Assembly: GCF_900129375.1 (NCBI RefSeq)
Contig: NZ_FQVN01000018.1
Span: 30,253-94,252 of the forward strand
Reading direction: 5' to 3'
From: Streptoalloteichus hindustanus
GTDB lineage: Bacteria; Actinomycetota; Actinomycetes; Mycobacteriales; Pseudonocardiaceae
Length of the DNA stretch: 64,000 nt
A program made the position numbers and the translations under genes. Positions 1 through 7,711 of the stretch are shown one piece after another (the first letter of the stretch is position 1; each line of letters starts with the position of its first letter). Below the pieces are notes generated by a model that saw only the letters and a program-made list of their open reading frames with translations, was not told the DNA's origin and did no database searches.

Positions 1-86
1 CGAAGGCCGTCGAGCGGCTCGACCACGCGCTGACGGTGCTCGTCGCCGCGATCACCAGCCTGGATGGTTACACCACCCGGCTGTGA
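1..86 (+). CDS. C-terminal end of an unidentified helical protein (partial)
   Basis: Only the last 27 codons are in the window, ending at TGA 84-86; the start lies upstream. The visible peptide (KAVERLDHALTVLVAAITSL, then DGYTTRL) has heptad-like spacing of hydrophobic residues and reads as the end of an amphipathic helix. The frame has almost only G or C at third positions, as expected for a real gene here. It lies in the same direction as the FtsK-type ATPase that follows, so it is probably the first visible member of that operon. A small helical protein upstream of an FtsK/SpoIIIE ATPase recalls ESX substrates, but too little is present to assign a family. Confidence 0.55.
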   Translation, partial: KAVERLDHALTVLVAAITSLDGYTTRL

Positions 87-114
87 GGAACGCCTTGGCA
101 CAGCAGCGGATACC

Positions 115-255
115 GTGATCACGACGGTGTGGTGGCTCGGGTCCGCGGTGTCCCGCGGGAAGACCGTTGTGGGTGTCCCCCGAGGGGAGGCCCACCCCGC
201 CCGGGTCGGCGCCCGGGCCGGGACGGTCGCGCCCGCCCTACCCGGCGACGAGTGA
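115..255 (+). CDS. possible 46-residue peptide upstream of the ATPase gene
   Basis: The frame from GTG 115 to TGA 253-255 is about 90 percent G/C at third positions. The frame of the downstream ATPase extended upstream across the same bases is only about 70 percent. The peptide is rich in Gly, Ala and Pro and matches no family I recognise. Its stop overlaps a GTG at 252 in the GTGA arrangement typical of coupled genes. No convincing ribosome binding site precedes GTG 115. It could also be the tail of a frameshifted upstream gene. Treat as tentative. Confidence 0.22.
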   Translation: MITTVWWLGSAVSRGKTVVGVPRGEAHPARVGARAGTVAPALPGDE

Positions 256-263
256 GGTGGGCA

Positions 264-3047
264 GTGCCTTCGGAGAGGCGAACCGAGCGGCGCAGGCGGA
301 TCGAGGCGGCGTTCGCGGAGTTCCGGCACGCGGTGGCCTCGGCCCTGTCGGCGGCGGCCACCGACCGGGCGAGGGCGGCGCTGGCCCACGCCCGCGCGGT
401 CGTCGAGCTGTGGGTGCGCCAGGACGGGGTGGACCGCGCGCTGGCCTCCCGCGAGCTGGGGGCCGCCCTGCGCAACCCGGTGCTGGCCCCGGTGTTGCGG
501 CAGGCGCTCGCCGAGCGGGCGGAGATCTTCGCGCGGTGGACCGGGAGCGGCCCCCGGGAGGCCGCCGAGCTGGTCGCGGCCAGCGCGCCCGGCCCGGCCT
601 CCCTGCCGTGGGAGGAGTGGCTGGGGCCGCCGGGCCGGCACGACGGCGTCTCGGCCGTGCCGGAGCTGTGGCGGGTGGGTGTGGCGAGCGTGGACCGCGC
701 GCCCACGCACGAGGAGTTCCCGCTCGCGGTGCCCCTCCTCGACACCGCGCACCTGCACGTCAGCACCAACCACACCAGCCGCGCGGCGGCCGAGGGGCTG
801 GTGGAGTCGCTGCTGCTGCGCGTGCTCGGCTACTTCCAGCCCGGGCTGGTCCAGGTCCACGTCTGGGACGTCGGCCAGCTCACCGGCGCGCTGCCGGCGC
901 TGTACCCGCTGACCAGGGCCGGGTTGCTGACCATGCACGACCCGACGCAGCTCCACGTGCTGCTCGACGAGCTGGCCGAGCACATCCGGCGCATCCACAC
1001 GAGCGTGCTGGTCGAGGGGCACGCCTCGCTGCGGCAGCTCGCCGCGACCACCGGGCGGCGGACCGAGCCGTGGCGGGTCGCCGTGCTCTTCGGCCACCGC
1101 GAGCGGCTGAAGGACGAGCTCCAGCAGAAGTTGCAGCGCATCGCCCGCAACGGCCTGGACTGCGGCGTGCAACTGGTGATCGTCGACATCCCGATCACGG
1201 TGAACTCCCCGGTGGAAACCGTGGAGCTGACCAGCGGGCCGATCGGCCGCAGCACGATGACCGGGCCGCACGTGACCGTGCGGATCGACCCGCCCCCGTC
1301 GCGGGAGGCGGCGCTGCGGGCGTGCGGCGCGATCGCCGAGCAGGCCGCGGAGCGCCGCAGCCGGGTCTGCGCCTTCGACGACCTGATGCCACCCCGGACG
1401 TGGACCGCCCGGTCCACCACCGGTCTCCAGGCGCCGATCGGCTACTACGACGGCCAGCCGGTGACGTTGTCGCTGGGCGACTCCTCCCCGCACGTGCTCG
1501 TCGGCGGGCCGAGCGGCTCCGGCAAGACGAACTTCCTGTACGCGCTGCTCGGCTCGCTCGCCGCCCGCTACTCCCCCGACGAGCTGGAGCTGTACCTGCT
1601 CGACTTCAAGGAGGGCGTGTCCTTCGCGCAGTTCACGCCGGGCCGCAAGGACCCGAGCTGGCTGCCGCACGCCCGACTGGTCGGCGTCAACGTCAACACC
1701 GACCGGGAGTTCGGCCTGGCCCTGCTGCGGTTCCTGACCGACGAGATGCGCCGGCGGGCGGACGCGGCCAAGCGGCACGAGGTCACCAAGCTGGAGGAGC
1801 TGCGGGCCGAGGACCCGGACGGGCGGTGGCCGCGGATCGTCGCCGTGATCGACGAGTTCCAGTACCTGTTCGCCGAGCGGGACGCGGTGACGAACCAGGC
1901 GGTGGGCCTGCTGGAGGACGTGGCGCGGCGGGGCCGGTCCCAGGGCATCCACCTGGTGCTGTCCAGCCAGGACGTCTCCAGCATCGAGGCGTTCTGGGGC
2001 AAGCCGGCGATCTTCGAGCAGTTCATCCTGCGGGTCGCGCTGCCCAAGGCCCGCCGGGTGCTCGCCGACACCAACGACGTGGCGATGGAGCTGCCCCGGC
2101 GGCACGCCGTGGTCAACCACGAGTCCGGGGTGCGGCTGGGCAACCAGCTCGCCCGAATCCCGGACGCCACCAGCCGGGGCACCTTCGACGCCCTCCAGGT
2201 CCGGCTGTGGGAGCACCGCGACCCCGCGCTGGCCGAGCCCCGGCTGTTCGACGGCAGCCACGTCCCCCGGCTCGCCGACGTGCGGGACTTCCAAGCCCTC
2301 GCGCCGGTGGGCGACGGGGCGCCGGTGGTGCTGCTGGGCCAGGTCATCGACGTCGCCGGCAGCGCGGCGAAGGTGACGCTGCCGCGCAGCCCCGGCCGCA
2401 ACGTCGCGGCCCTCGGCTCGTCCCTGCGCGACGCGGGCGGCGTCCTCGCCGCGGCGACGACGTCCCTGGCCAGGCAGCACGCGCCCGGCGAGGCCAGGTT
2501 CACCATCGCCTGCCTGGTCGACGAGGCGTGGGCGCCGGCGGAGCAGCTCCAGCGGGAGCTGAAGGAGGCCGGGCACGAAGTCGAGCTCCTCGGGCTGGAC
2601 GGGCTGCGCGCACTGCTGACAGGGACGGCCGACCAGATCACCGGCCGGCTCTCCGCGACGAGCGCCGAGCGGGCGCCGTCGCACTACCTGGTGCTGTACG
2701 CGGTGGACGCGGCGCAGGCGTTGCTGGAGAAGAAGGACCCCGGCGCCGCGAAGTCCGGTGTGGACAGTTTCCGGCACGTGCTGCGGCACGGCCCGGAGCT
2801 GGGGGTGCACACCATCGGCTGGTGGCGCGGGGTCGGCCGGCTGCGCGCCATGCTCCCGCTGGGCTCCACCGACGACGTCGGGGCGTGGGTCGCCTTCGAC
2901 GTGCACGGCCAGGAACTGGCCAGCCTCGCCGCCGGTCAGGTGATCACCTGGTCGCCGAGGGCCCGGCGGGGCCTGTTCTTCGACCGCTTCGAGCACACCC
3001 GGCCCGAGGTGGTCATCCCGTTCGACGTGCTGGAGGACCCGCGATGA
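264..3047 (+). CDS. soluble FtsK/SpoIIIE-type ATPase with three ATPase-like modules
   Basis: 927 residues from GTG 264, chosen because GAGGTGG at 254-260 sits at ribosome-binding distance; GTG 252 is the alternative. The central module holds a clear Walker A (GGPSGSGKTN, about residue 417) and Walker B with catalytic Asp-Glu (IVAVIDEFQ, about residue 530), followed by the FtsK-typical RRGRSQGIHLVLSSQ segment. The N-terminal third (about 160-370) and C-terminal third (about 690-927) look like the same fold without the P-loop: GSSLRDAGGVL stands where GxxGxGKT is expected in the last one. This layout recalls EccC of type VII secretion systems, but there are no transmembrane helices. Its stop overlaps the next start (ATGA), so the two are translationally coupled. 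The substrate, peptide or DNA, is unknown. Confidence 0.85.
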   Translation: MPSERRTERRRRIEAAFAEFRHAVASALSAAATDRARAALAHARAVVELWVRQDGVDRALASRELGAALRNPVLAPVLRQALAERAEIFARWTGSGPREAAELVAASAPGPASLPWEEWLGPPGRHDGVSAVPELWRVGVASVDRAPTHEEFPLAVPLLDTAHLHVSTNHTSRAAAEGLVESLLLRVLGYFQPGLVQVHVWDVGQLTGALPALYPLTRAGLLTMHDPTQLHVLLDELAEHIRRIHTSVLVEGHASLRQLAATTGRRTEPWRVAVLFGHRERLKDELQQKLQRIARNGLDCGVQLVIVDIPITVNSPVETVELTSGPIGRSTMTGPHVTVRIDPPPSREAALRACGAIAEQAAERRSRVCAFDDLMPPRTWTARSTTGLQAPIGYYDGQPVTLSLGDSSPHVLVGGPSGSGKTNFLYALLGSLAARYSPDELELYLLDFKEGVSFAQFTPGRKDPSWLPHARLVGVNVNTDREFGLALLRFLTDEMRRRADAAKRHEVTKLEELRAEDPDGRWPRIVAVIDEFQYLFAERDAVTNQAVGLLEDVARRGRSQGIHLVLSSQDVSSIEAFWGKPAIFEQFILRVALPKARRVLADTNDVAMELPRRHAVVNHESGVRLGNQLARIPDATSRGTFDALQVRLWEHRDPALAEPRLFDGSHVPRLADVRDFQALAPVGDGAPVVLLGQVIDVAGSAAKVTLPRSPGRNVAALGSSLRDAGGVLAAATTSLARQHAPGEARFTIACLVDEAWAPAEQLQRELKEAGHEVELLGLDGLRALLTGTADQITGRLSATSAERAPSHYLVLYAVDAAQALLEKKDPGAAKSGVDSFRHVLRHGPELGVHTIGWWRGVGRLRAMLPLGSTDDVGAWVAFDVHGQELASLAAGQVITWSPRARRGLFFDRFEHTRPEVVIPFDVLEDPR

Positions 3048-3466
3048 GCGGACCGGGATCAGCGGCGGCGCGGTACAAGGAGATCACCGGCCGGGTGGCG
3101 GAGCTGGTGGCGCGGCAGCGGGAGCAGGACCGGGAGCGCGCCGTCGTGCTGGAGCGGGTCGCCCTGCGGGCGTGGCAGGAGCTCGCCGAGGCCGGCGAGC
3201 GGGAGCACATGGTGCGGGTGATCGCCGAGGCGCAGTGGGAGGCCGCCGTCGAGGCGCTGTGGGAGGAGCGCTGGATGTCCATCCAGCCCCTGCCCGCCCA
3301 GGAGGACCTGGCTCCGCAACGCGCGGCCGACGTGGCGGCGCTGGACGGCCTGCCGATCTCCCGCCCGGACCTCAACCACCTGGACCGCGAGGTGGAGCGC
3401 ACTTACCAGGCCCTGGAGGACGCGCTGCGGAAGCGCGGGTTCCTCCGGTACCGGAGGGGATCGTGA
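3044..3466 (+). CDS. small helical protein coupled to the FtsK-type ATPase
   Basis: 140 residues from ATG 3044, overlapping the ATPase stop by four bases. The sequence is highly charged and helical (RVAELVARQREQDRERAVVL near the start, DREVERTYQALEDALRKRGF near the end), with a Trp-containing middle (EALWEERWMSIQPL). No signal peptide or membrane segment is visible. I do not recognise a named domain. The tight coupling suggests a partner or adaptor of the ATPase; that is inference. The last codons and the stop lie inside the first copy of a duplicated stem-loop that may end the transcript. Confidence 0.75.
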   Translation: MSGPGSAAARYKEITGRVAELVARQREQDRERAVVLERVALRAWQELAEAGEREHMVRVIAEAQWEAAVEALWEERWMSIQPLPAQEDLAPQRAADVAALDGLPISRPDLNHLDREVERTYQALEDALRKRGFLRYRRGS

Positions 3467-3591
3467 GCGATCATCGCTCTTCGGCGCTCATGATCCCCGA
3501 CCGGGTGCGGGTGTCCCGCAAAACACCGCGGGGATCGTGAGCGATCATCGCTCTTCGGCGCTCATGAACCCCGGGGTGCGGGTTCTCACGA
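3456..3591 (+). repeat. tandem duplication of a stem-loop segment
   Basis: A 38-base segment at 3456-3493 recurs identically at 3530-3567 (period 74). Similarity continues through the following CCCCG..GGGTGCGGGT stretch. Each copy contains the near-perfect palindrome GAGCGAT-C-ATCGCTC (3465-3479 in copy one) and an outer TGAGCG...CGCTCA pairing. Copy one begins inside the last codons of the 140-residue gene, so the duplication probably copied a transcript end. It may act as a double terminator or as an RNA-processing or protein-binding site. Confidence 0.8.
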
Positions 3592-3650
3592 AGCACAGCG
3601 AGCATCCACTGAGAAGGAGGGCCACGCGCCCGCGACCTTCCGAGTCGAAC

Positions 3651-3783
3651 ATCGTATACGTTGCGCCATCGCAGGCTTCGCAACCGTAGATCGTATACGT
3701 TGTGCAACCGCTGGCCGCGCCGAGAGGCGTGATCGTATGCGAAATACGATGAACTACTGGGCGAAGCGTGATCGTATACGTTG
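3651..3783. repeat. four-copy array of a CGTATACG-containing motif
   Basis: The 13-mer ATCGTATACGTTG occurs at 3651-3663, 3690-3702 and 3771-3783. A variant, ATCGTATGCGAAA, starts at 3732. The starts are 39, 42 and 39 bases apart, close to four helical turns each. The core CGTATACG is a perfect palindrome and is AT-rich against the surroundings. No confident gene occupies 3467-3907, so this array and the tandem stem-loop are what the gap holds. Regular same-face spacing suggests an operator array for a DNA-binding protein, or iteron-like sites. All spacings are multiples of three, so a decayed coding repeat is not excluded. Confidence 0.7.
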
Positions 3784-3907
3784 TACGAGCGGGGCGGCCC
3801 GGTGGCACCGAGGTTCCACCACCTCGACTGCCCCACCGTTTTCGCTGGTCAATGCAGCTATGACCAGCCCCGGAACGGGTACCACTGGAAGCGTGGGCGC
3901 GGAGCCG

Positions 3908-4561
3908 TCAACGCCAGGGTGGACCCCACCGCTCGGGAATCCCGGCCGTGGCCAGGTCGAGGGCCTCCTCCACGGTGGCGACGAGCAGCGCGGGGTCGGT
4001 CAGCACCCCCCGCTGGCAGCCGGTCTCGAAGCCGACTCGCGCGCCGGCCAGGACCAGCCGGACGAGCAGGCGCGGACGCAGGTCCGCCTCGGACACCCCC
4101 GCGCGCCCGGCGATCTCGGCGGCGATCAGGCGCTCCCCGTCGGCCTGCCGGCGCAGGCTGCCGGCGAGCAGCGCCGGCGTGACCTGGACGAGGTGGTGCA
4201 CGGTGAGGTACCGGGTCAGGGCGGTCCGGTCCGGCGCGGTGAGGTGGTCCAGCATCGCGCGGTAGGCCGCCCGGAGCGCGGTCAGCGGCGGCTCCTCGGC
4301 GGGGCGCCGCGTCAGCCCGGCCAGCACGAGCTGGTCCAGCTCGGCCACCGGGGCGAGCGCGACGTCCTCCTTGCCCTCGAAGTACCGGAAGAACGTGCGC
4401 GGCGAGACCTCCACGGCCGCCGCGATGCCCTCCACGGTGGTCGCGTCGTAGCCGTTGGCCGCGAACAGGTCGAGCGCGGCGTCGACGAGCGCCGCGCGCG
4501 TGCGCTGCTTCTTGCGCTCGCGCAGCCCGATCTGCTCCCCTCCGGCACCCATGCCCGCCAC
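3908..4561 (-). CDS. TetR family transcriptional regulator
   Basis: 217 residues. The N-terminal helix-turn-helix is typical of TetR (RERKKQRTRAALVDAALDLF, then GYDATTVEGIAAAVEVSPRTFFRYFEGKED, about residues 13-60). The C-terminal ligand domain resembles the group with the MftR-type fold, which often controls oxidoreductases. It is divergent from an NADP-dependent oxidoreductase gene starting at 4668. The shared 106-base region carries a perfect inverted repeat at 4600-4614. Repression of itself and the oxidoreductase is therefore likely. The ligand cannot be read from sequence. ATG 4552 is an alternative start. Confidence 0.9.
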   Translation of the reverse strand: MAGMGAGGEQIGLRERKKQRTRAALVDAALDLFAANGYDATTVEGIAAAVEVSPRTFFRYFEGKEDVALAPVAELDQLVLAGLTRRPAEEPPLTALRAAYRAMLDHLTAPDRTALTRYLTVHHLVQVTPALLAGSLRRQADGERLIAAEIAGRAGVSEADLRPRLLVRLVLAGARVGFETGCQRGVLTDPALLVATVEEALDLATAGIPERWGPPWR

Positions 4562-4599
4562 CTTACGTCAGCCACCGCATTCTGTCGTGTAGTGTCTTT

Positions 4600-4614
4600 T
4601 GTCAGCGAGTGACA
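4600..4614. promoter_or_regulatory. candidate TetR operator
   Basis: TGTCA-GCGAG-TGACA is a perfect inverted repeat with 5-base arms and a 5-base spacer. It lies between the divergent TetR gene (start 4561) and the oxidoreductase gene (start 4668), where a shared operator is expected. Confidence 0.55.
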
Positions 4615-4667
4615 GTTTCTCTCGCGGTCGTTCCCCGGTCTTCCCGGTGTCTGCCCTGGAGGTCACC

Positions 4668-5696
4668 ATGTCCGTCCCCACCCCGCCCGCCACCGGCCGC
4701 GAGGTGCGGCTCGCCAGCCGTCCGCAGGGCTGGCCCACGCACGAGAACTTCGACCTCGTCGAGGCCGCGGTCCCCACGCCGGGACCGGGCCAGGCGCTGG
4801 TCCGCAACCTCGTCATGAGCGTCGACCCGGCCATGCGGGGCTGGATGGACGAGCGCCCCGCCTACCGGCCGCCGATGGAGCTCGGCAAGGCCATGGACGG
4901 CGGCGCGGTCGGCGAGGTCGTGGCGTCCGAGACCGACGCGCTCCGCCCCGGCGACGTGGTGCTGCACTTCCAGGGCTGGCGCGACTACGCGCTGGTCGAC
5001 GCGAAGAACGCGGTCAAGGTCGACCCGGACGCCGCGCCGCTGGGCGCCTACCTGGGTGTGCTCGGCATGCCGGGGCTGACCGCCTACGCGGGCCTGCTGG
5101 AGGTCGGCGCGATGCGCGAGGGCGACGTCGTGTTCGTCTCCGGCGCGGCGGGCGCGGTCGGGTCGCTGGTGGGCCAGATCGCGAAGCTGCGCGGCGCGTC
5201 CCGGGTGATCGGCTCGGCCGGCAGCGCCGACAAGGTCCGCTTCCTGACCGAGGAGCTGGGCTTCGACGCGGCGTTCAACTACAAGGACGCGCCGGTGCAC
5301 GAGCAGCTCCGCGCCGCCGCCCCGGACGGCATCGACCTCTACTTCGACAACGTTGGCGGCGACCACCTGGAGGCCGCGATCTCCGCGCTGCGCCTGCACG
5401 GGCGGGTCGCCGTCTGCGGGATGATCTCGCAGTACAACGCCGAGTCGCCGTCGCCGGCGCCGCGCAACCTCGTGCAGCTCATCAGCAAGCGCCTCACGGT
5501 GCGCGGTTTCCTGGTCTCCGACCACGCGCACCTGCGCGAGGAGTTCCAGCGCGAGGTCGGCGGGTGGCTGCGCGACGGGAAGCTGCAGTACCGCGAGACC
5601 GTCGTGGACGGCCTGGAGAACGCGGTCGACGCGTTCCTCGGCATGATGCGGGGCGAGAACGTCGGCAAGATGCTGGTGAACATCGCGTCGCGCTGA
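4668..5696 (+). CDS. NADP-dependent medium-chain oxidoreductase (CurA/leukotriene B4 dehydrogenase-like)
   Basis: 342 residues from ATG 4668, preceded by GGAGGT at 4658-4663. It belongs to the zinc-free medium-chain dehydrogenase/reductase group that reduces the double bond of enones using NADPH. The N-terminal GroES-like half contains VMSVDPAMRGWM, typical of this group. The Rossmann half has the nucleotide-binding segment VSGAAGAVGSLVGQIAKLRG (about residues 150-170) and ends in GKMLVNIA. The length is normal for the family. It is divergent from the TetR gene and probably under its control. The true substrate is unknown; detoxification of electrophiles is a reasonable guess. Confidence 0.88.
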   Translation: MSVPTPPATGREVRLASRPQGWPTHENFDLVEAAVPTPGPGQALVRNLVMSVDPAMRGWMDERPAYRPPMELGKAMDGGAVGEVVASETDALRPGDVVLHFQGWRDYALVDAKNAVKVDPDAAPLGAYLGVLGMPGLTAYAGLLEVGAMREGDVVFVSGAAGAVGSLVGQIAKLRGASRVIGSAGSADKVRFLTEELGFDAAFNYKDAPVHEQLRAAAPDGIDLYFDNVGGDHLEAAISALRLHGRVAVCGMISQYNAESPSPAPRNLVQLISKRLTVRGFLVSDHAHLREEFQREVGGWLRDGKLQYRETVVDGLENAVDAFLGMMRGENVGKMLVNIASR

Positions 5697-5735
5697 GCGG
5701 CTCGCGCCGGGACCGGAGAGCGGGGTCGGGGCGGG

Positions 5736-6362
5736 TCAGCCGGGCAGTGGCTCGGCTGACGCCGTCTCGACCCCGATCTTCTTGTAGCGCAACCGGTCCC
5801 GCTCGACCGCGCCGTCCAGGTCCAGCTCGCCCGCGACGAGCGCCGACGCCGTCTCCAGGTCGGTCTCCACCACCGCGGCCGGGTTGTCGGCGGGCCCGTC
5901 GGCGTAGCCGGGCACGTCCGCGACGTGCAGCGTGAAGACCACCTCGCCGAGCCGGACCTCGACCGTCGCCACGTCGACCACCGGCCGCAGCATCGTCGCC
6001 AGCGGCACGGCGAACCAGTGCTCCCGCACCGAGTCGGTCGAGCGGCGCTCGCCGAGCCGGCCGCCGCCCCAGTCGGCCAGCGCCGCGAGGACCGGCGTCA
6101 GCTCGCGGCCCGCCGGCGCGAGCTCGTAGACGTGCGCGGTCGAGCGCGGCACCCGGCGCCGGACCACCAGGCCGTCCCGCTCCATCTCCCGCAGCCGGGC
6201 GGCCAGCACGTCGGTGCTCACCCCCGGCAGGTCGGCGAGCAGGTCGCTGTAGCGGCGGGGACCGCCCAGCAGCTCCCGCACGACGAGCAGCGTCCAGCGC
6301 TCTCCGAGGTGGTCGAGCGCCCTGGCGATGGGGCAGAACTGGTCGTAACTCCGACGCGGCAC
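5736..6362 (-). CDS. HxlR family winged-helix regulator with extra C-terminal domain
   Basis: 208 residues from GTG 6362. The N-terminal 100 residues are a classic HxlR winged helix: CPIARALDHLGERWTLLVVR, then GGPRRYSDLLADLPGVSTDV and LAARLREMERDGLVVRR. The remaining half (RPVVDVATVEVRLGEVVFTL and onward) resembles the SCP2-like ligand domain that some actinobacterial HxlR proteins carry. It is divergent from the aminotransferase gene at 6446. The 83-base gap holds overlapping inverted repeats at 6384-6418 that suit an HxlR dimer. Control of itself and perhaps the aminotransferase is inferred. Confidence 0.88.
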   Translation of the reverse strand: MPRRSYDQFCPIARALDHLGERWTLLVVRELLGGPRRYSDLLADLPGVSTDVLAARLREMERDGLVVRRRVPRSTAHVYELAPAGRELTPVLAALADWGGGRLGERRSTDSVREHWFAVPLATMLRPVVDVATVEVRLGEVVFTLHVADVPGYADGPADNPAAVVETDLETASALVAGELDLDGAVERDRLRYKKIGVETASAEPLPG

Positions 6363-6383
6363 TCCATCAGGGTACCGATCCGG

Positions 6384-6418
6384 TTGGACTTTCCAAGTAC
6401 CCGCTTGGTAGAACCAAG
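6384..6418. promoter_or_regulatory. overlapping inverted repeats, candidate HxlR operator
   Basis: Three interleaved perfect inverted repeats occupy the hxlR/aminotransferase gap: TTGGA-CTT-TCCAA (6384-6396), CCAAG-TACCCG-CTTGG (6393-6408) and CTTGGT-AGA-ACCAAG (6404-6418). The CCAAG/CTTGG half-site is used repeatedly, as expected for cooperative dimers. Confidence 0.55.
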
Positions 6419-6445
6419 GAGCGACCGCGGGAGGAAGGCACCGGC

Positions 6446-7660
6446 ATGCAGATCACCCAGTCGAGCAAGCTCGCCGACGTCTGCTACGACGTCCGCGGCC
6501 CGGTCCTCAGACAGGCCCAGCGGCTGGAGGAGGAGGGGCACCACATCCTCAAGCTGCACATCGGCAACCCGGCGCCGTTCGGGTTCGCCGCGCCCGAGTC
6601 CATCCTGCGCGACGTCATCCGCAACCTGCCGAACGCGACCGGCTACAGCGACTCCAAGGGCGTGCTGTCGGCGCGGCGCGCGGTCGTGCAGCACTACGAG
6701 GAGCGCGGCGTCCTCGGGCTCGACGTCGAGGACGTCTACCTCGGCAACGGGGTCTCCGAGCTGATCGTCATGTCGTTGCAGGCGTTGCTGGACAACGGCG
6801 ACGAGGTGCTGATCCCCGCGCCCGACTATCCACTGTGGACAGCGTCGGTGACGTTGTCCGGCGGCCGGCCGGTGCACTACGTGTGCGACGAGCAGGCCGG
6901 CTGGCTGCCCGACCTCGCCGACATCGCCTCGAAGATCACCGACCGCACCAGGGCGCTGGTGCTGATCAACCCGAACAACCCGACCGGCGCGGTCTACCCC
7001 CGCGAGCTGCTGACCGAGCTGGTCGAGCTGGCCCGGCGCAACAACCTCGTCCTGTTCTCGGACGAGATCTACGACAAGATCCTCTACGACGGCGCGACGC
7101 ACACCTGCACCGCCTCGCTCGCGCCCGACCTGCTGTGCCTGACCTTCAACGGGCTGTCCAAGACCTACCGGCTCGCCGGGTTCCGCTCCGGCTGGATGAC
7201 CGTCTCCGGCCCCAAGCAGCACGCCCGCAGCTACATCGAGGGCCTGGACATCCTGGCCAACATGCGGCTGTGCCCGAACGTGCCCGCGCAGCACGCCATC
7301 CAGACCGCGCTCGGCGGCCACCAGAGCATCAACGACCTGCTGCTGCCCAGCGGGCGGCTGCTGGAGCAGCGCGACCGGGCCTGGGAGCTGCTGAACCAGA
7401 TCCCGGGCATCTCCTGCGTGAAGCCGATGGGCGCGCTCTACGCCTTCCCCCGGATCGACCCGAAGGTCCACCCGATCCACGACGACGAGAAGTTCGTGCT
7501 CGACCTGCTGCTGGCCGAGAAGCTCCTCGTCGTGCAGGGCACCGGGTTCAACTGGCCGCGCCCGGACCACTTCCGCATCGTGACCCTGCCCAGGGTCGAC
7601 GACCTGGAGGCCGCGATCGGCCGGATCGGCCACTTCCTCACCCACTACCGCCAGGGCTGA
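6446..7660 (+). CDS. alaA: AlaA-like pyridoxal-phosphate aminotransferase
   Basis: 404 residues, the usual size for class I/II aminotransferases. Start ATG 6446 follows the purine-rich GGGAGGAAGG. The sequence closely fits the AlaA glutamate-pyruvate aminotransferase group: KLHIGNPAPFGFAAPESILRD at the N-terminus, INPNNPTGAVYP (about residue 173), and the PLP lysine in TFNGLSKTYRLAGFRSGWM (about residue 240). It should transfer amino groups between glutamate and pyruvate to form alanine in the cytosol. The divergent HxlR gene may regulate it. Assignment to the group is firm; substrate specificity is by analogy. Confidence 0.9.
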   Translation: MQITQSSKLADVCYDVRGPVLRQAQRLEEEGHHILKLHIGNPAPFGFAAPESILRDVIRNLPNATGYSDSKGVLSARRAVVQHYEERGVLGLDVEDVYLGNGVSELIVMSLQALLDNGDEVLIPAPDYPLWTASVTLSGGRPVHYVCDEQAGWLPDLADIASKITDRTRALVLINPNNPTGAVYPRELLTELVELARRNNLVLFSDEIYDKILYDGATHTCTASLAPDLLCLTFNGLSKTYRLAGFRSGWMTVSGPKQHARSYIEGLDILANMRLCPNVPAQHAIQTALGGHQSINDLLLPSGRLLEQRDRAWELLNQIPGISCVKPMGALYAFPRIDPKVHPIHDDEKFVLDLLLAEKLLVVQGTGFNWPRPDHFRIVTLPRVDDLEAAIGRIGHFLTHYRQG

Positions 7661-7711
7661 CCCGCGCGGCTCCCCGGTTCTCCCCGCGGGGCGGGGAGTT
7701 CGGGCGGCGCG

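Noticed and set aside
3651..3783. CRISPR array
   Set aside because: Repeat units are only 13 bases with 26-29 base intervals, the third copy is degenerate, and no cas genes are present.
3471..3836. Minus-strand frames over the CGTATACG array giving repeated Asn-Val-Tyr-Asp peptides
   Set aside because: The peptide repeats follow from the DNA repeats; there is no good start site and codon bias is not that of real genes here. Kept only as a caveat about the spacing.
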